A stretch of 64,000 nt of DNA, from NCBI RefSeq assembly GCF_014641595.1, contig NZ_BMIA01000001.1, forward strand, positions 1,054,001 to 1,118,000. The letters run 5' to 3'. Within the stretch, counting starts at the first letter, position 1. Each line of letters starts with the position of its first letter. The notes beneath the pieces were generated by a model that searched no databases, was not told where the DNA came from, and saw only the letters and a list, made by a program, of their open reading frames with translations. This document shows positions 7,503 to 15,309 of this stretch, piece after piece. The position numbers were made by a program, and so were the translations under genes. Source of the stretch: Dyadobacter endophyticus (lineage in GTDB: Bacteria; Bacteroidota; Bacteroidia; Cytophagales; Spirosomataceae).

Positions 7503-8795
7503 ATGCGTCCTTACAGGTTTCAGCTTTCGGTATTGCTCGCGGCCTTGCTACTAATGTCCAGCTTAAATGCCTTTGCATGCAGCATGTGCAAGGTTACAAT
7601 CAATGGCAAAACATATCTTGGTAATAATGAAGACTCCTGGCGAACTGGCTCACGAATAAGTTTTGTAAATGCCCCAGTAGGAAAACTCGGAGCTTTGTAT
7701 ATGAGCTACGGTGATATGTTTCCACAGGGAGGGATGAATGAGGCAGGCCTGGCTTTTGATGGACTGACTATCTATAAGAAAAACATCAAAATTGATCCGT
7801 CCAAACAAAATATCACCAACTTCTCGGAGTTTGTCCATTACATTATGCAGAACTGCACAACGGTCGAAGATGTAAGGCGGTATGCAAACCGGTACAACCG
7901 ACACAGAATGCCCAATGGCGAGTTGTTTTTCGCGGATAAATCTGGGCGGTACCTGATTATGGAGCCGGATACCGTGCTGTTGGGAAACGACGGCAAATAC
8001 ATCATTTCCAACTTTTGCCCTTCCATCACACCTGAAAATGAGCGTCTGAATTGGGCTCGCTATCGAAGAGGACGAGATTTTATCAACTGGCAACAATCTG
8101 ATAATGGAGCCGACTATTGTCTGGCACTAGTCGATACCATGCATGAATGCCGTGAAAAACTAGGAGACGGTACGATGTATTCTTCTATTGCCAACCTTTC
8201 CGAAGGCGATTTCAGCCTGTACTTTTATCATGACTACACGAGAGAAGTTAAATTCAACTTGAAGCAAGAGCTTGCAAAAGGAGATCGGGTTATCGAATTA
8301 GCGTCTTTGTTTCCAGACAATATCGAATATGACCGATTGGTGAGGTACAAAGTACCCCAAAACGATCGGCGTATCTTCCTTTTCCTGCTTTCCTGTGGCG
8401 GGATTTTTGGCGTGTCGGCTATATTTTTCCTGCTGAGCTATCTGATCAATATTTTTCGAGCGCCGCGCGCTCCGGATCCGTACTTAAAATTGCGGCTAGT
8501 AATAATCATGATCTGCCTCCCAATGCTATACTATATGTTTGCGCTAATACGCACACCTGCCATGTTTTACAGTAAAGCACCATTTCAGGATTTTCAATTT
8601 TCATTAAAAAACGTTGCTGCCTACCTGCCATTTATTCTGCTGTTGCTTATCGTTCCATTGATAAGGGTGAACCTGCATCTGGCCCGTCGAAAAATATGGG
8701 GATTGTCTTCAAAGCTGATATTTACCCTTAATAACCTGGTTTATATCACTTTGATTTTGATGTTTACCTATTGGGGCTTCTATGACGTTCTATGA
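7503..8795 (+). CDS. Secreted Ntn-hydrolase (C45/penicillin-V-acylase-like) with C-terminal membrane domain
   Basis: The 430-residue product starts with a signal peptide ending in NAFA, directly followed by C26-S-M-C. In N-terminal-nucleophile amidases the nucleophile cysteine becomes the first residue, and here signal peptide cleavage would expose C26. Supporting motifs are YLGNNEDSW, GMNEAGLAFDGL and later LFFADKSGRYLIMEPD, as in choloylglycine hydrolase/acyltransferase-like C45 proteins. Residues 295-430 add about four membrane helices (FLFLLSCGGIFGVSAIFFLL, later LPFILLLLIVPLI, then LVYITLILMFTYW). The likely reaction is hydrolysis of a linear amide such as an acyl-amino acid, at the outer face of the inner membrane. 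The substrate is unknown. The gene appears monocistronic. Confidence 0.85.
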   Translation: MRPYRFQLSVLLAALLLMSSLNAFACSMCKVTINGKTYLGNNEDSWRTGSRISFVNAPVGKLGALYMSYGDMFPQGGMNEAGLAFDGLTIYKKNIKIDPSKQNITNFSEFVHYIMQNCTTVEDVRRYANRYNRHRMPNGELFFADKSGRYLIMEPDTVLLGNDGKYIISNFCPSITPENERLNWARYRRGRDFINWQQSDNGADYCLALVDTMHECREKLGDGTMYSSIANLSEGDFSLYFYHDYTREVKFNLKQELAKGDRVIELASLFPDNIEYDRLVRYKVPQNDRRIFLFLLSCGGIFGVSAIFFLLSYLINIFRAPRAPDPYLKLRLVIIMICLPMLYYMFALIRTPAMFYSKAPFQDFQFSLKNVAAYLPFILLLLIVPLIRVNLHLARRKIWGLSSKLIFTLNNLVYITLILMFTYWGFYDVL

Positions 8796-8860
8796 CAGTA
8801 TGTAGCTATTAATGCCAAGCCGGCGGTAATCAAAAAATGGTCTTGTCCAAACGTAACCAT

Positions 8861-9037
8861 ATGTCAAATCTGATCTCATGCCGTGCCTGTAATCAGCCGG
8901 TTTCACGCGCAGCTGAATTTTGTCCTCATTGCGGCGAAACCGAGCCGAACCAAACTGTGTTTAGGGTCCAGTCGATATTTACGACCATCGTCTGTTTAAT
9001 TGCAATAATGGTTATCCTTTACCAATGCGTTTCATGA
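8861..9037 (+). CDS. Small zinc-ribbon membrane protein
   Basis: This 58-residue protein has a zinc ribbon with two knuckles (CRAC and CPHC, residues about 7-27) followed by one membrane helix (FTTIVCLIAIMVILYQCVS). ATG 8861 was chosen because the conserved ribbon begins immediately after it; an in-frame ATG at 8837 would add eight basic residues. Such small ribbon-plus-helix proteins are common and have no assigned function. Confidence 0.6.
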   Translation: MSNLISCRACNQPVSRAAEFCPHCGETEPNQTVFRVQSIFTTIVCLIAIMVILYQCVS

Positions 9038-9092
9038 CAGCAAAATGAAATTAGAAACAATGACATTTCGGCGTTTTTATTAACACACAACA

Positions 9093-9123
9093 ATTGCCTA
9101 GTTATGCGATTATAGTACCTTTG
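9093..9123 (+). promoter_or_regulatory. Promoter of the MATE exporter gene
   Basis: ATTG (9093-9096) and TACCTTTG (9116-9123) are separated by 19 bases and match the Bacteroidota promoter form TTTG-N19/21-TAnnTTTG. The start codon lies 26 bases downstream. Confidence 0.7.
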
Positions 9124-9149
9124 CGCCCCCTTTCGCAAAACATCCCACC

Positions 9150-10517
9150 ATGACCGCTACCAATCAACTCGGACAAGCTCCCATCAGGACCTTGTTTTTT
9201 CAAAACTATGGCCCGGCGATAATTAGCCTGCTGTCTTCGATCATTCACCAGGTTATTAATGGAATTATACTTGGACAACAAATCGGAAAAGACGGTCTTG
9301 CAGCGGTTGGATTATATGGACCTGTCGTGATCGTCTTGATTGCACTGAGTTTGCCTATTATGATAGGCGGCGGAGTACTGATCGGAAAAAGTATTGGAGC
9401 CGGGGACTTTGAAAAAGTACAGGAGGTCTTTCAATTCGCTACTACGCTGGTAGTTTTGATTGGAGGCTGCGTAGCTGTCAGTGCACCGTTCATAGCAACT
9501 CCGCTTTCTCGGTTCCTGGCCGGAGCAGCCAACGTTTCATTGGCAGACAAAACGGCCGAGTATGCCTTTTGGCAATTGCTGGGTCTTCCTTTTTTCTTCC
9601 TGGGAATGATTTGGGGTAATTTCGTTCGTGCAAACGGAGCACCAAAGGTGTCGCGAAATGCGTCTATTTTGGCTGCCGGAATCAATATTCTACTGGATCT
9701 GATACTGATTATTGGTTGCGGCCTGGGCGTAAAAGGAGCATCGATCGCAACATCAGTAGCGTTAGCCGCAGGCGCAGCATATCTTTTCGTGTATATTTTT
9801 AAAGGCAACACGCATCTTAATTTTTTTTCATTTCGTTTCACCTTAAAACTTTCACAATGGAAGGAGTACTTCAAAATAGGTCTGCCGTCGTTCGCATCTG
9901 AAATCGCATTCTCATCTGGCTTGCTTCTTATCAACCAATCGTTGATCCATTACGGCGCCACAGCCGTGGCCGCTTTTGGGCTGGTCAATTACCTTAGTTT
10001 TCTACTCATTCGCCCCTTTACCGCCGCGATGATCGCCGCGCTTCCTATCATGTCATTCAACATAGGTGCAAAACAGCCAGAACGTGTATTAGAAACTTTA
10101 CGTTTTTCGCTGGTTTTTACGCTATTGTTGGGAATTATCGTGACATTGATCGGCTTGTTTCTGTCCGACCCGCTAATTGTATTATTTTCTGGGGACCAAA
10201 ATATGGCCTATCGGAAAATTGCGAGCCAAGCAATGGGCTTGTACTTCCTGCTGTTTTTAGCAGTTGGGCCGAACTATTTGCTGGCTGCCTTTCTACAAAG
10301 CACAGGTAAGACAACCCCGGCCCTTTTTGTAAACTTGTTAAAAGGGCTTTTGCTAGTTGCGCCGGCGCTTATGATTCTTCCGGACTATTTTGGCCTACCA
10401 GGCATCTGGCTATCCCGTTCTTTGGCCGAAATACTGACGTTGCTCCTTTTTGCGGCCTATACAATGTATTACAATGATCGATACTATGCGGTTGGTGCCA
10501 TCACGCCTGATAGTTAG
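9150..10517 (+). CDS. MATE family efflux transporter
   Basis: A 455-residue inner-membrane protein with about twelve hydrophobic segments in two homologous halves, the usual length of MATE exporters. Characteristic stretches are GGGVLIGKSIGAGDFEKVQE in the first half and MIAALPIMSFNIGAKQPERV in the second, equivalent to the repeated GAxxxxxV loop of the family. MATE proteins exchange sodium ions or protons for cationic drugs or metabolites. The substrate cannot be read from the sequence. It has its own promoter and is followed by a hairpin, so it is probably monocistronic. Confidence 0.92.
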   Translation: MTATNQLGQAPIRTLFFQNYGPAIISLLSSIIHQVINGIILGQQIGKDGLAAVGLYGPVVIVLIALSLPIMIGGGVLIGKSIGAGDFEKVQEVFQFATTLVVLIGGCVAVSAPFIATPLSRFLAGAANVSLADKTAEYAFWQLLGLPFFFLGMIWGNFVRANGAPKVSRNASILAAGINILLDLILIIGCGLGVKGASIATSVALAAGAAYLFVYIFKGNTHLNFFSFRFTLKLSQWKEYFKIGLPSFASEIAFSSGLLLINQSLIHYGATAVAAFGLVNYLSFLLIRPFTAAMIAALPIMSFNIGAKQPERVLETLRFSLVFTLLLGIIVTLIGLFLSDPLIVLFSGDQNMAYRKIASQAMGLYFLLFLAVGPNYLLAAFLQSTGKTTPALFVNLLKGLLLVAPALMILPDYFGLPGIWLSRSLAEILTLLLFAAYTMYYNDRYYAVGAITPDS

Positions 10518-10553
10518 TCACACATAGTACGTCCATGCCAAATCCATGTCCAT

Positions 10554-10584
10554 GCAAGCCGTTTCCAGTTCTTCAACGGCTTGC
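10554..10584 (+). terminator. Hairpin after the MATE gene, probable terminator
   Basis: GCAAGCCGTT (10554-10563) pairs perfectly with AACGGCTTGC (10575-10584) around an 11-nt loop, 37 bases after the stop codon. There is no T tract, so this is a likely but not classic terminator. Confidence 0.5.
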
Positions 10585-10657
10585 CATTATTATTCAACCA
10601 TCGTTTTGCATTATAATGTCGGTAAATCTAATGGTGTAGGAATCCAGTAGGGGGATA

Positions 10658-10688
10658 TTGCGAGCATAGGGGTTACACTGTACCTTCG
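10658..10688 (+). promoter_or_regulatory. Probable promoter of the RidA gene
   Basis: TTG (10658-10660) and TACCTTCG (10681-10688) are 20 bases apart, one mismatch from the Bacteroidota consensus. The start codon is about 105 bases further on, so the leader is long. Confidence 0.4.
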
Positions 10689-10792
10689 CATGTAAATTTC
10701 GAACAATGCGCAATACCAAATGTGGCATTGGAAGCCTCCAAAAGGAGTGGCTGTGAAACTTTTAATGAAAACATATCCAACATATTAATCAC

Positions 10793-11170
10793 ATGAGTAC
10801 AATCGAAAAGGCTTCCGCACCGGCAGTGCCGATTTCAAAAGCATTGGTGTCCAACGGGTTTTTGTTCATTTCGGGTCAGATCGGCTCTGCTGGCGGGCAG
10901 TTGGTGAGTACCTCTTTCGAGGACGAGGTAAGGCAAGTGTTTGCGAATATCGAGACAATACTTAACGAGCACGGGCTGACTTTCGGCCACATTGTCAGTG
11001 TTACCGTGTATTTGACGGATATGAGGTATTTCGACCAGCTCAACGCAGTGTACCAAACTTATTTTGTTGACCGCTATCCGACCCGTACATGCCTGGCCGT
11101 GGCAGGTTTGCCCAAACAAGCGCGTGTTGAGTTGACCACAATTGCTAGTTTAGAGCTAAAAACGAGCTAG
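10793..11170 (+). CDS. RidA (YjgF/YER057c/UK114) family enamine/imine deaminase
   Basis: At 125 residues this is a full-length Rid protein. The family forms trimers in the cytosol and hydrolyses reactive 2-aminoacrylate and other enamines released by PLP enzymes. The sequence has FLFISGQIG near the N-terminus, VSVTVYLTDM in the middle and the signature TRTCLAVAGLPKQARVEL, where R111 corresponds to the catalytic arginine that separates active RidA from other subgroups. It appears to be a single-gene unit ending at the hairpin at 11194-11222. Confidence 0.92.
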   Translation: MSTIEKASAPAVPISKALVSNGFLFISGQIGSAGGQLVSTSFEDEVRQVFANIETILNEHGLTFGHIVSVTVYLTDMRYFDQLNAVYQTYFVDRYPTRTCLAVAGLPKQARVELTTIASLELKTS

Positions 11171-11193
11171 TACGCACCGGATGTAGTAGATAA

Positions 11194-11222
11194 CGTGGTT
11201 GCTGACGCGCTCAGTAACCACG
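11194..11222 (+). terminator. Hairpin after the RidA gene
   Basis: CGTGGTTGCTGA (11194-11205) pairs with TCAGTAACCACG (11211-11222), 12 bp with one G-T wobble and the loop CGCGC, 24 bases after the stop. It lacks a T tract. Confidence 0.5.
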
Positions 11223-11507
11223 AACCGGATAAGGAGGCCTGTTTGATAAGTACTTAGGAATTTTGTAATGCTTGACGGATCGAGCAGGAAATCGTTTTGT
11301 AGCAGATTTTCGACAAATAATGGCTGGTTATCACTACATGGCCTTTTTTTCTGTTTTGTACCTTGCGGGTGGATAATTTACTGTATATCCGTTTTTTGTT
11401 TTGCGAGTGAAACTGGAAATTTTACCCTCCTGGCCCCATTCTGGCTTTTTCGAGTCAACAAGGCCCGGTCTTAAACTGTTTCTTCGTCTTTCCCAAGAAT
11501 CAAGGTT
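11223..11507. other. Gap upstream of the response regulator
   Basis: About 285 bases, AT-rich with T runs. No supported gene and no promoter of the standard form was seen, although the response-regulator promoter must lie here. A 68-codon plus-strand frame at 11268-11474 has no protein-like character. Confidence 0.35.
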
Positions 11508-12134
11508 ATGAAAAGAATAATAGTCGCTGATGATCACCATGTCGTCCGCTTTGGATTAGCCATGATGCTTGTGGAACTCTTCCCCGATTGTATCATCGAT
11601 GAAGCCTGGGATACAGAAAGTGTAATGGCCCTGATGAAGAAAAACACCTACACGTTGGTGTTGCTGGATTTGGTTATGCCCAATACAGATCCCACTATTT
11701 TGATGTACCACATCAAGAATTTTCATCCCAAAACCAAGGTGCTGGTTTTGTCAATGAATGAAGAAACGCTTTACGGTGCCCGTTTTATTCAACTGGGTGC
11801 TCACGGTTACCTGAAAAAGGATGCACCGAAGGATGAAATTGGAAAGGCAATCCATATCATTCTGGCGGGCAAGAAATATGTAAGCCAGAAACTGGCGGAC
11901 ATCTTGTTACAAAACTCTTTGGAGGGGAAATCGAACCGTCCTTTTGACAGATTGAGTACAAGGGAATTTCAGGTAGCCATGTACCTCGTGCAAGGCCACA
12001 CCCAGGTGCAAATCGGCGACCTGATGAAGCTCAAATACGGCACAGTAAACACGCTAAAACAGCGTCTCTATGAAAAGCTGAACATAGAAAGCCATAACGA
12101 ACTTGCCGAACTTGCTTTCATTTACGGGGTTTGA
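11508..12134 (+). CDS. LuxR/NarL-type response regulator
   Basis: The 208-residue protein has an N-terminal receiver domain (residues 1-120) with the acidic pair in VADDHH, the phosphoacceptor D54 in LLDLVMP and the conserved lysine in GYLKKDAP. The C-terminal 60 residues form a LuxR-type helix-turn-helix (LSTREFQVAMYLVQGHT, then GTVNTLKQRLYEKL). It is a DNA-binding output protein of a two-component system. Its last 13 bases overlap the 3' end of the convergent sensor kinase gene, which is the obvious candidate partner since that kinase has no receiver of its own. Confidence 0.93.
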   Translation: MKRIIVADDHHVVRFGLAMMLVELFPDCIIDEAWDTESVMALMKKNTYTLVLLDLVMPNTDPTILMYHIKNFHPKTKVLVLSMNEETLYGARFIQLGAHGYLKKDAPKDEIGKAIHIILAGKKYVSQKLADILLQNSLEGKSNRPFDRLSTREFQVAMYLVQGHTQVQIGDLMKLKYGTVNTLKQRLYEKLNIESHNELAELAFIYGV

Positions 12135-15109
12135 TAGCCCTTCTTGATTTGAAGACCAGCCGGCTGCAATGCAATCCCGCTGACGACGACGACGGTACCC
12201 TTGTTCTCCTGACTATCTATTGCCAAATGCATACCCAAGCGAGTGACAAAATCAATAATGAACTGGTACCCCATTCTATTCCCAGACTCAAAATCTAGGG
12301 TTTCCCCGGAGTGTCGGATCAGGTTGTTTATCTTTCCCAATATTTCGGGTGTCATACCCTTGCCTGTATCCGACACACGAACTGAGCAGGTGTTGTCACT
12401 ATCCCTGTAACAATGCACGCTTATAACGCCCTGATGGGTATGCTTACGGGCATTTTCTACAAGGTTGCGTAATATTGCCTTCAGCAGCTCCTTGTTGGTA
12501 TATAGCTCGTAATTCTCTTCAGTTGTAAATTCAAAGGTATTACGCTGATGCCCCAATATCTCTTTGAAAAAAAGGTCGAGTTCGCCGACGAGCGAAGTAA
12601 AAGAAAAGGTTGTTTTCTTTAAATTAAATCTTTCGTCCTGTACCCGTGCCCATAGACTTAACTCATCGACAAAGGCATAAATTTCCCGGCTGGCGTTTTT
12701 CATTTCCCTGCTTATTAAACCTGCCTTCTCGTGTTGATTGGACATGACGGCTTCATAATTGGTATCGGACAGGTACCCGAGAAAATGCAATGGTGATTGG
12801 AGGTCATGCCCTACCATCATCAGCATTTTTTCTTTGAGGCGGTTCGCGTTGTTAAGATGGAAAGTGCGGTTTGCCACTTCCTGTTCCAGTTGTTTGTTTT
12901 GCTTCAAAAGGTACGCATACCTTATTTTCACAACCAGATAGATCAGCAAGAGAATCAAAATAATGGCGGCCAGTTTAAAATAAATGGTCTGGTAAAAGAA
13001 CGGCTCGACAAACAAAGAAATGCTTGTCGTGGTGATGTTACCCGGGCCGAATCCCGCAGTTTTCCGGAACTGCAAACCGTATTGTCCGTGCGCGAGGTTA
13101 TTGAACACCACCTTATTGTCTTCATTCAAGGGATGCCAAATGCTGTCCAGGCCCGTTAGCCTGTATTCAAGATACTGGTTGGCCGGGTTACCGTAAAATG
13201 GCGAGGCCGCCTCTACCTCAATGTATTTGAAGTCGGGCCGGAGCTGGATTGAATGGCCGTTCAGATATTGCTGTTTGCCGTCGACCAGCAGTTTATCGAC
13301 AAATATTTTGCTGGTCGGAAGTAATTCCTTGATTGCGTCCGGATAAAATTGCACCAGCCCATCGATGGAAGGGAAAGAAAATTTACCATTGCCTAATACG
13401 ACAGCGTAAGGGGTGCAGTTTCCATTGAATTCATTGATATTAAAACCCGATTCCTGTTTGAAACACTGGTAATATACGTCGGAGGTCTTTCCAGCTACAA
13501 AGAGGTCTAGGTCTGCTTTTCTGCATCGGAAAAGGCCGTTGTTTGTACTCATCCAGATAAACCCGCTATGGTCCTCCATGAAGGAATGGACATCTTTAAG
13601 TGAAGCCTTCCTATCCAAAGGCAGCTTTATAACGCGGTCGCCTTTAATAGCATAGAAACCCTTGCCGGTAGTGCCCACCCAAAGCACGTTGTTCCGATCC
13701 AGGTGCAGGGCTTCAATGTTGTACTGTTCGAGTGTTTTGTAGTGAATTTGCTTTCCTGTCCTGATATTCAGCAGCGCCATCAATTCCCTTCCTGCGATCC
13801 AGAAGTGCTCATTATCAACGGGCAAAAAAGTTTGTGCTCCATAATTGATATCGCAATGTTCGGGCAAAGATCGCAGTGAATCGCCATCTACATGTACCAG
13901 GCGCCGACCACCGGAAGTCAATACCCATATGCGGCCGTCCGGTGTTTCGCGGATACAACTGCTTCCGTAGCGATTAAATCGCTGTTTTAATTCATGGAGT
14001 TTTTCATCCATCTCGATCAGCATCACATTGTAGGTGGTGCTGGATGTCATAAACACCCTATCCAGCCAGTAATGCCCCCGGCTATCCCTGAGCACACCCC
14101 GAAACGCGCCCACGTCAAAAGGAAACCCCAGACGTGACCCTCCCGGATAAAGGAGTCCGAAGGCGGTGAGGGCGCCGGTTTCGCCGTAAGGCACCTGGGG
14201 GTAAAAATTTCCATATCCATTGCTATGCCGATAGGCTTCGAATTGCTTGCGGCGCAGAATATACACCCCATGCGTCGCCGTACCTATCACATACATATTC
14301 AGCTCGGGGTAACGCCGAAAGCAGGTGACATCCGACAGGTCCGCTTCCAGCACCAGTGTAGCCTTCAATTCATTGCTCCCCGCATCTGTAAGCTGGTAAA
14401 TGGCTTTATCGGTATGGTAATATAGCAGGCCGTCGTGTTCTAGCAGGCCCTGTACCCTCGGCTCATCTTTTGCGTAGGCTTTCAGGTGCAGGGGCAGGCC
14501 GGTTATTCTGACCGTTGTTCTACGCTTGTCGGCATCCACGCACGACAATAACCCGGGCTTGTTCAGGAAATAACATTGTCGATTTTGTATAGCCCAAAAT
14601 CTACCGTGCCCACCCGCCACGAGCTCGGGCAGGATCATTGACCAGCGAAGCTTTTTCCCCGACGAGAATGATAGCGAGTAGTCCTGAACAGAAAGAAATC
14701 CACCCTGCAACCGGGTGATCCTTCCCAAATAGGCTTCTTGCGAAATTTGCTGCATCCGGCCTCTGCTGTCGAAGGTCAGACTAACTCCGTCTCGAAAGCA
14801 GAGTACCCCTGCAGTGTCGAGCGAAAGGTCTCCAACCCGGTTGGATTTCATCAGAGGATAGTGATCTGCATCGTAAAGCTTAAACCGTTGCCCATCGAAA
14901 CGCACCAACCCCGCTTCTGTACCGATCCACAGGAACCCGTCCTTATCCAATTCTACCCCCTTGGCGCTGTTTTGCGGCAACCCGTTTTGGCTGGTATAAT
15001 GTGTAATGCTGTAATCTGGTGTCGCCGCAGCCACTTTCAGCCCTGAAAAGAGTGCGATGAAAAGTAGTGTGGTACTACAAGAAACAAGATACCGCATTTG
15101 TCGTGACAT
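12122..15109 (-). CDS. Propeller-type sensor histidine kinase
   Basis: From ATG 15107-15109 the protein has about 995 residues and starts with a signal sequence (YLVSCSTTLLFIALFSGLKV); in-frame ATGs at 15121 and 15184 would only lengthen the basic leader. The periplasmic part contains two-component propeller repeats (DGFLWIGTEAGLVRFDG, later NNVLWVGTTGKGFY and SGFIWMSTNNGLFR) and a Y_Y_Y-type beta domain, followed by a membrane helix (AAIILILLLIYLVV). The cytoplasmic part has a HisKA motif with the phosphorylated histidine in VGHDLQSP (residue 768) and a HATPase domain (NLVENARKH, then VSDTGKGM). It has no receiver or AraC domain, unlike the hybrid system at 50.7 kb. The partner is probably the convergent regulator at 11508-12134. 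Confidence 0.9.
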   Translation of the reverse strand: MSRQMRYLVSCSTTLLFIALFSGLKVAAATPDYSITHYTSQNGLPQNSAKGVELDKDGFLWIGTEAGLVRFDGQRFKLYDADHYPLMKSNRVGDLSLDTAGVLCFRDGVSLTFDSRGRMQQISQEAYLGRITRLQGGFLSVQDYSLSFSSGKKLRWSMILPELVAGGHGRFWAIQNRQCYFLNKPGLLSCVDADKRRTTVRITGLPLHLKAYAKDEPRVQGLLEHDGLLYYHTDKAIYQLTDAGSNELKATLVLEADLSDVTCFRRYPELNMYVIGTATHGVYILRRKQFEAYRHSNGYGNFYPQVPYGETGALTAFGLLYPGGSRLGFPFDVGAFRGVLRDSRGHYWLDRVFMTSSTTYNVMLIEMDEKLHELKQRFNRYGSSCIRETPDGRIWVLTSGGRRLVHVDGDSLRSLPEHCDINYGAQTFLPVDNEHFWIAGRELMALLNIRTGKQIHYKTLEQYNIEALHLDRNNVLWVGTTGKGFYAIKGDRVIKLPLDRKASLKDVHSFMEDHSGFIWMSTNNGLFRCRKADLDLFVAGKTSDVYYQCFKQESGFNINEFNGNCTPYAVVLGNGKFSFPSIDGLVQFYPDAIKELLPTSKIFVDKLLVDGKQQYLNGHSIQLRPDFKYIEVEAASPFYGNPANQYLEYRLTGLDSIWHPLNEDNKVVFNNLAHGQYGLQFRKTAGFGPGNITTTSISLFVEPFFYQTIYFKLAAIILILLLIYLVVKIRYAYLLKQNKQLEQEVANRTFHLNNANRLKEKMLMMVGHDLQSPLHFLGYLSDTNYEAVMSNQHEKAGLISREMKNASREIYAFVDELSLWARVQDERFNLKKTTFSFTSLVGELDLFFKEILGHQRNTFEFTTEENYELYTNKELLKAILRNLVENARKHTHQGVISVHCYRDSDNTCSVRVSDTGKGMTPEILGKINNLIRHSGETLDFESGNRMGYQFIIDFVTRLGMHLAIDSQENKGTVVVVSGIALQPAGLQIKKGYQTP

Positions 15110-15309
15110 AGACGGGCGCATGCCGTAGATGGATTTTTCTACAATATACAGCCATTTTGTATTGATACCACTACAAAAATGCACTGCGGATCAATACGGG
15201 AAATGAAGCGCTTTACAGACCAAAACTGCCGATGTATTAATACAAACTATTTCGAAGTCAAAGAGCAATTTTGGCACTGCTAATTTCAGCTCAACTAATC
15301 ATTTCTATT

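Noticed and set aside
11268..11474. 68-codon plus-strand frame upstream of the response regulator
   Set aside because: Composition reflects T-rich DNA, with many Phe and Cys residues; no signal peptide or domain pattern.
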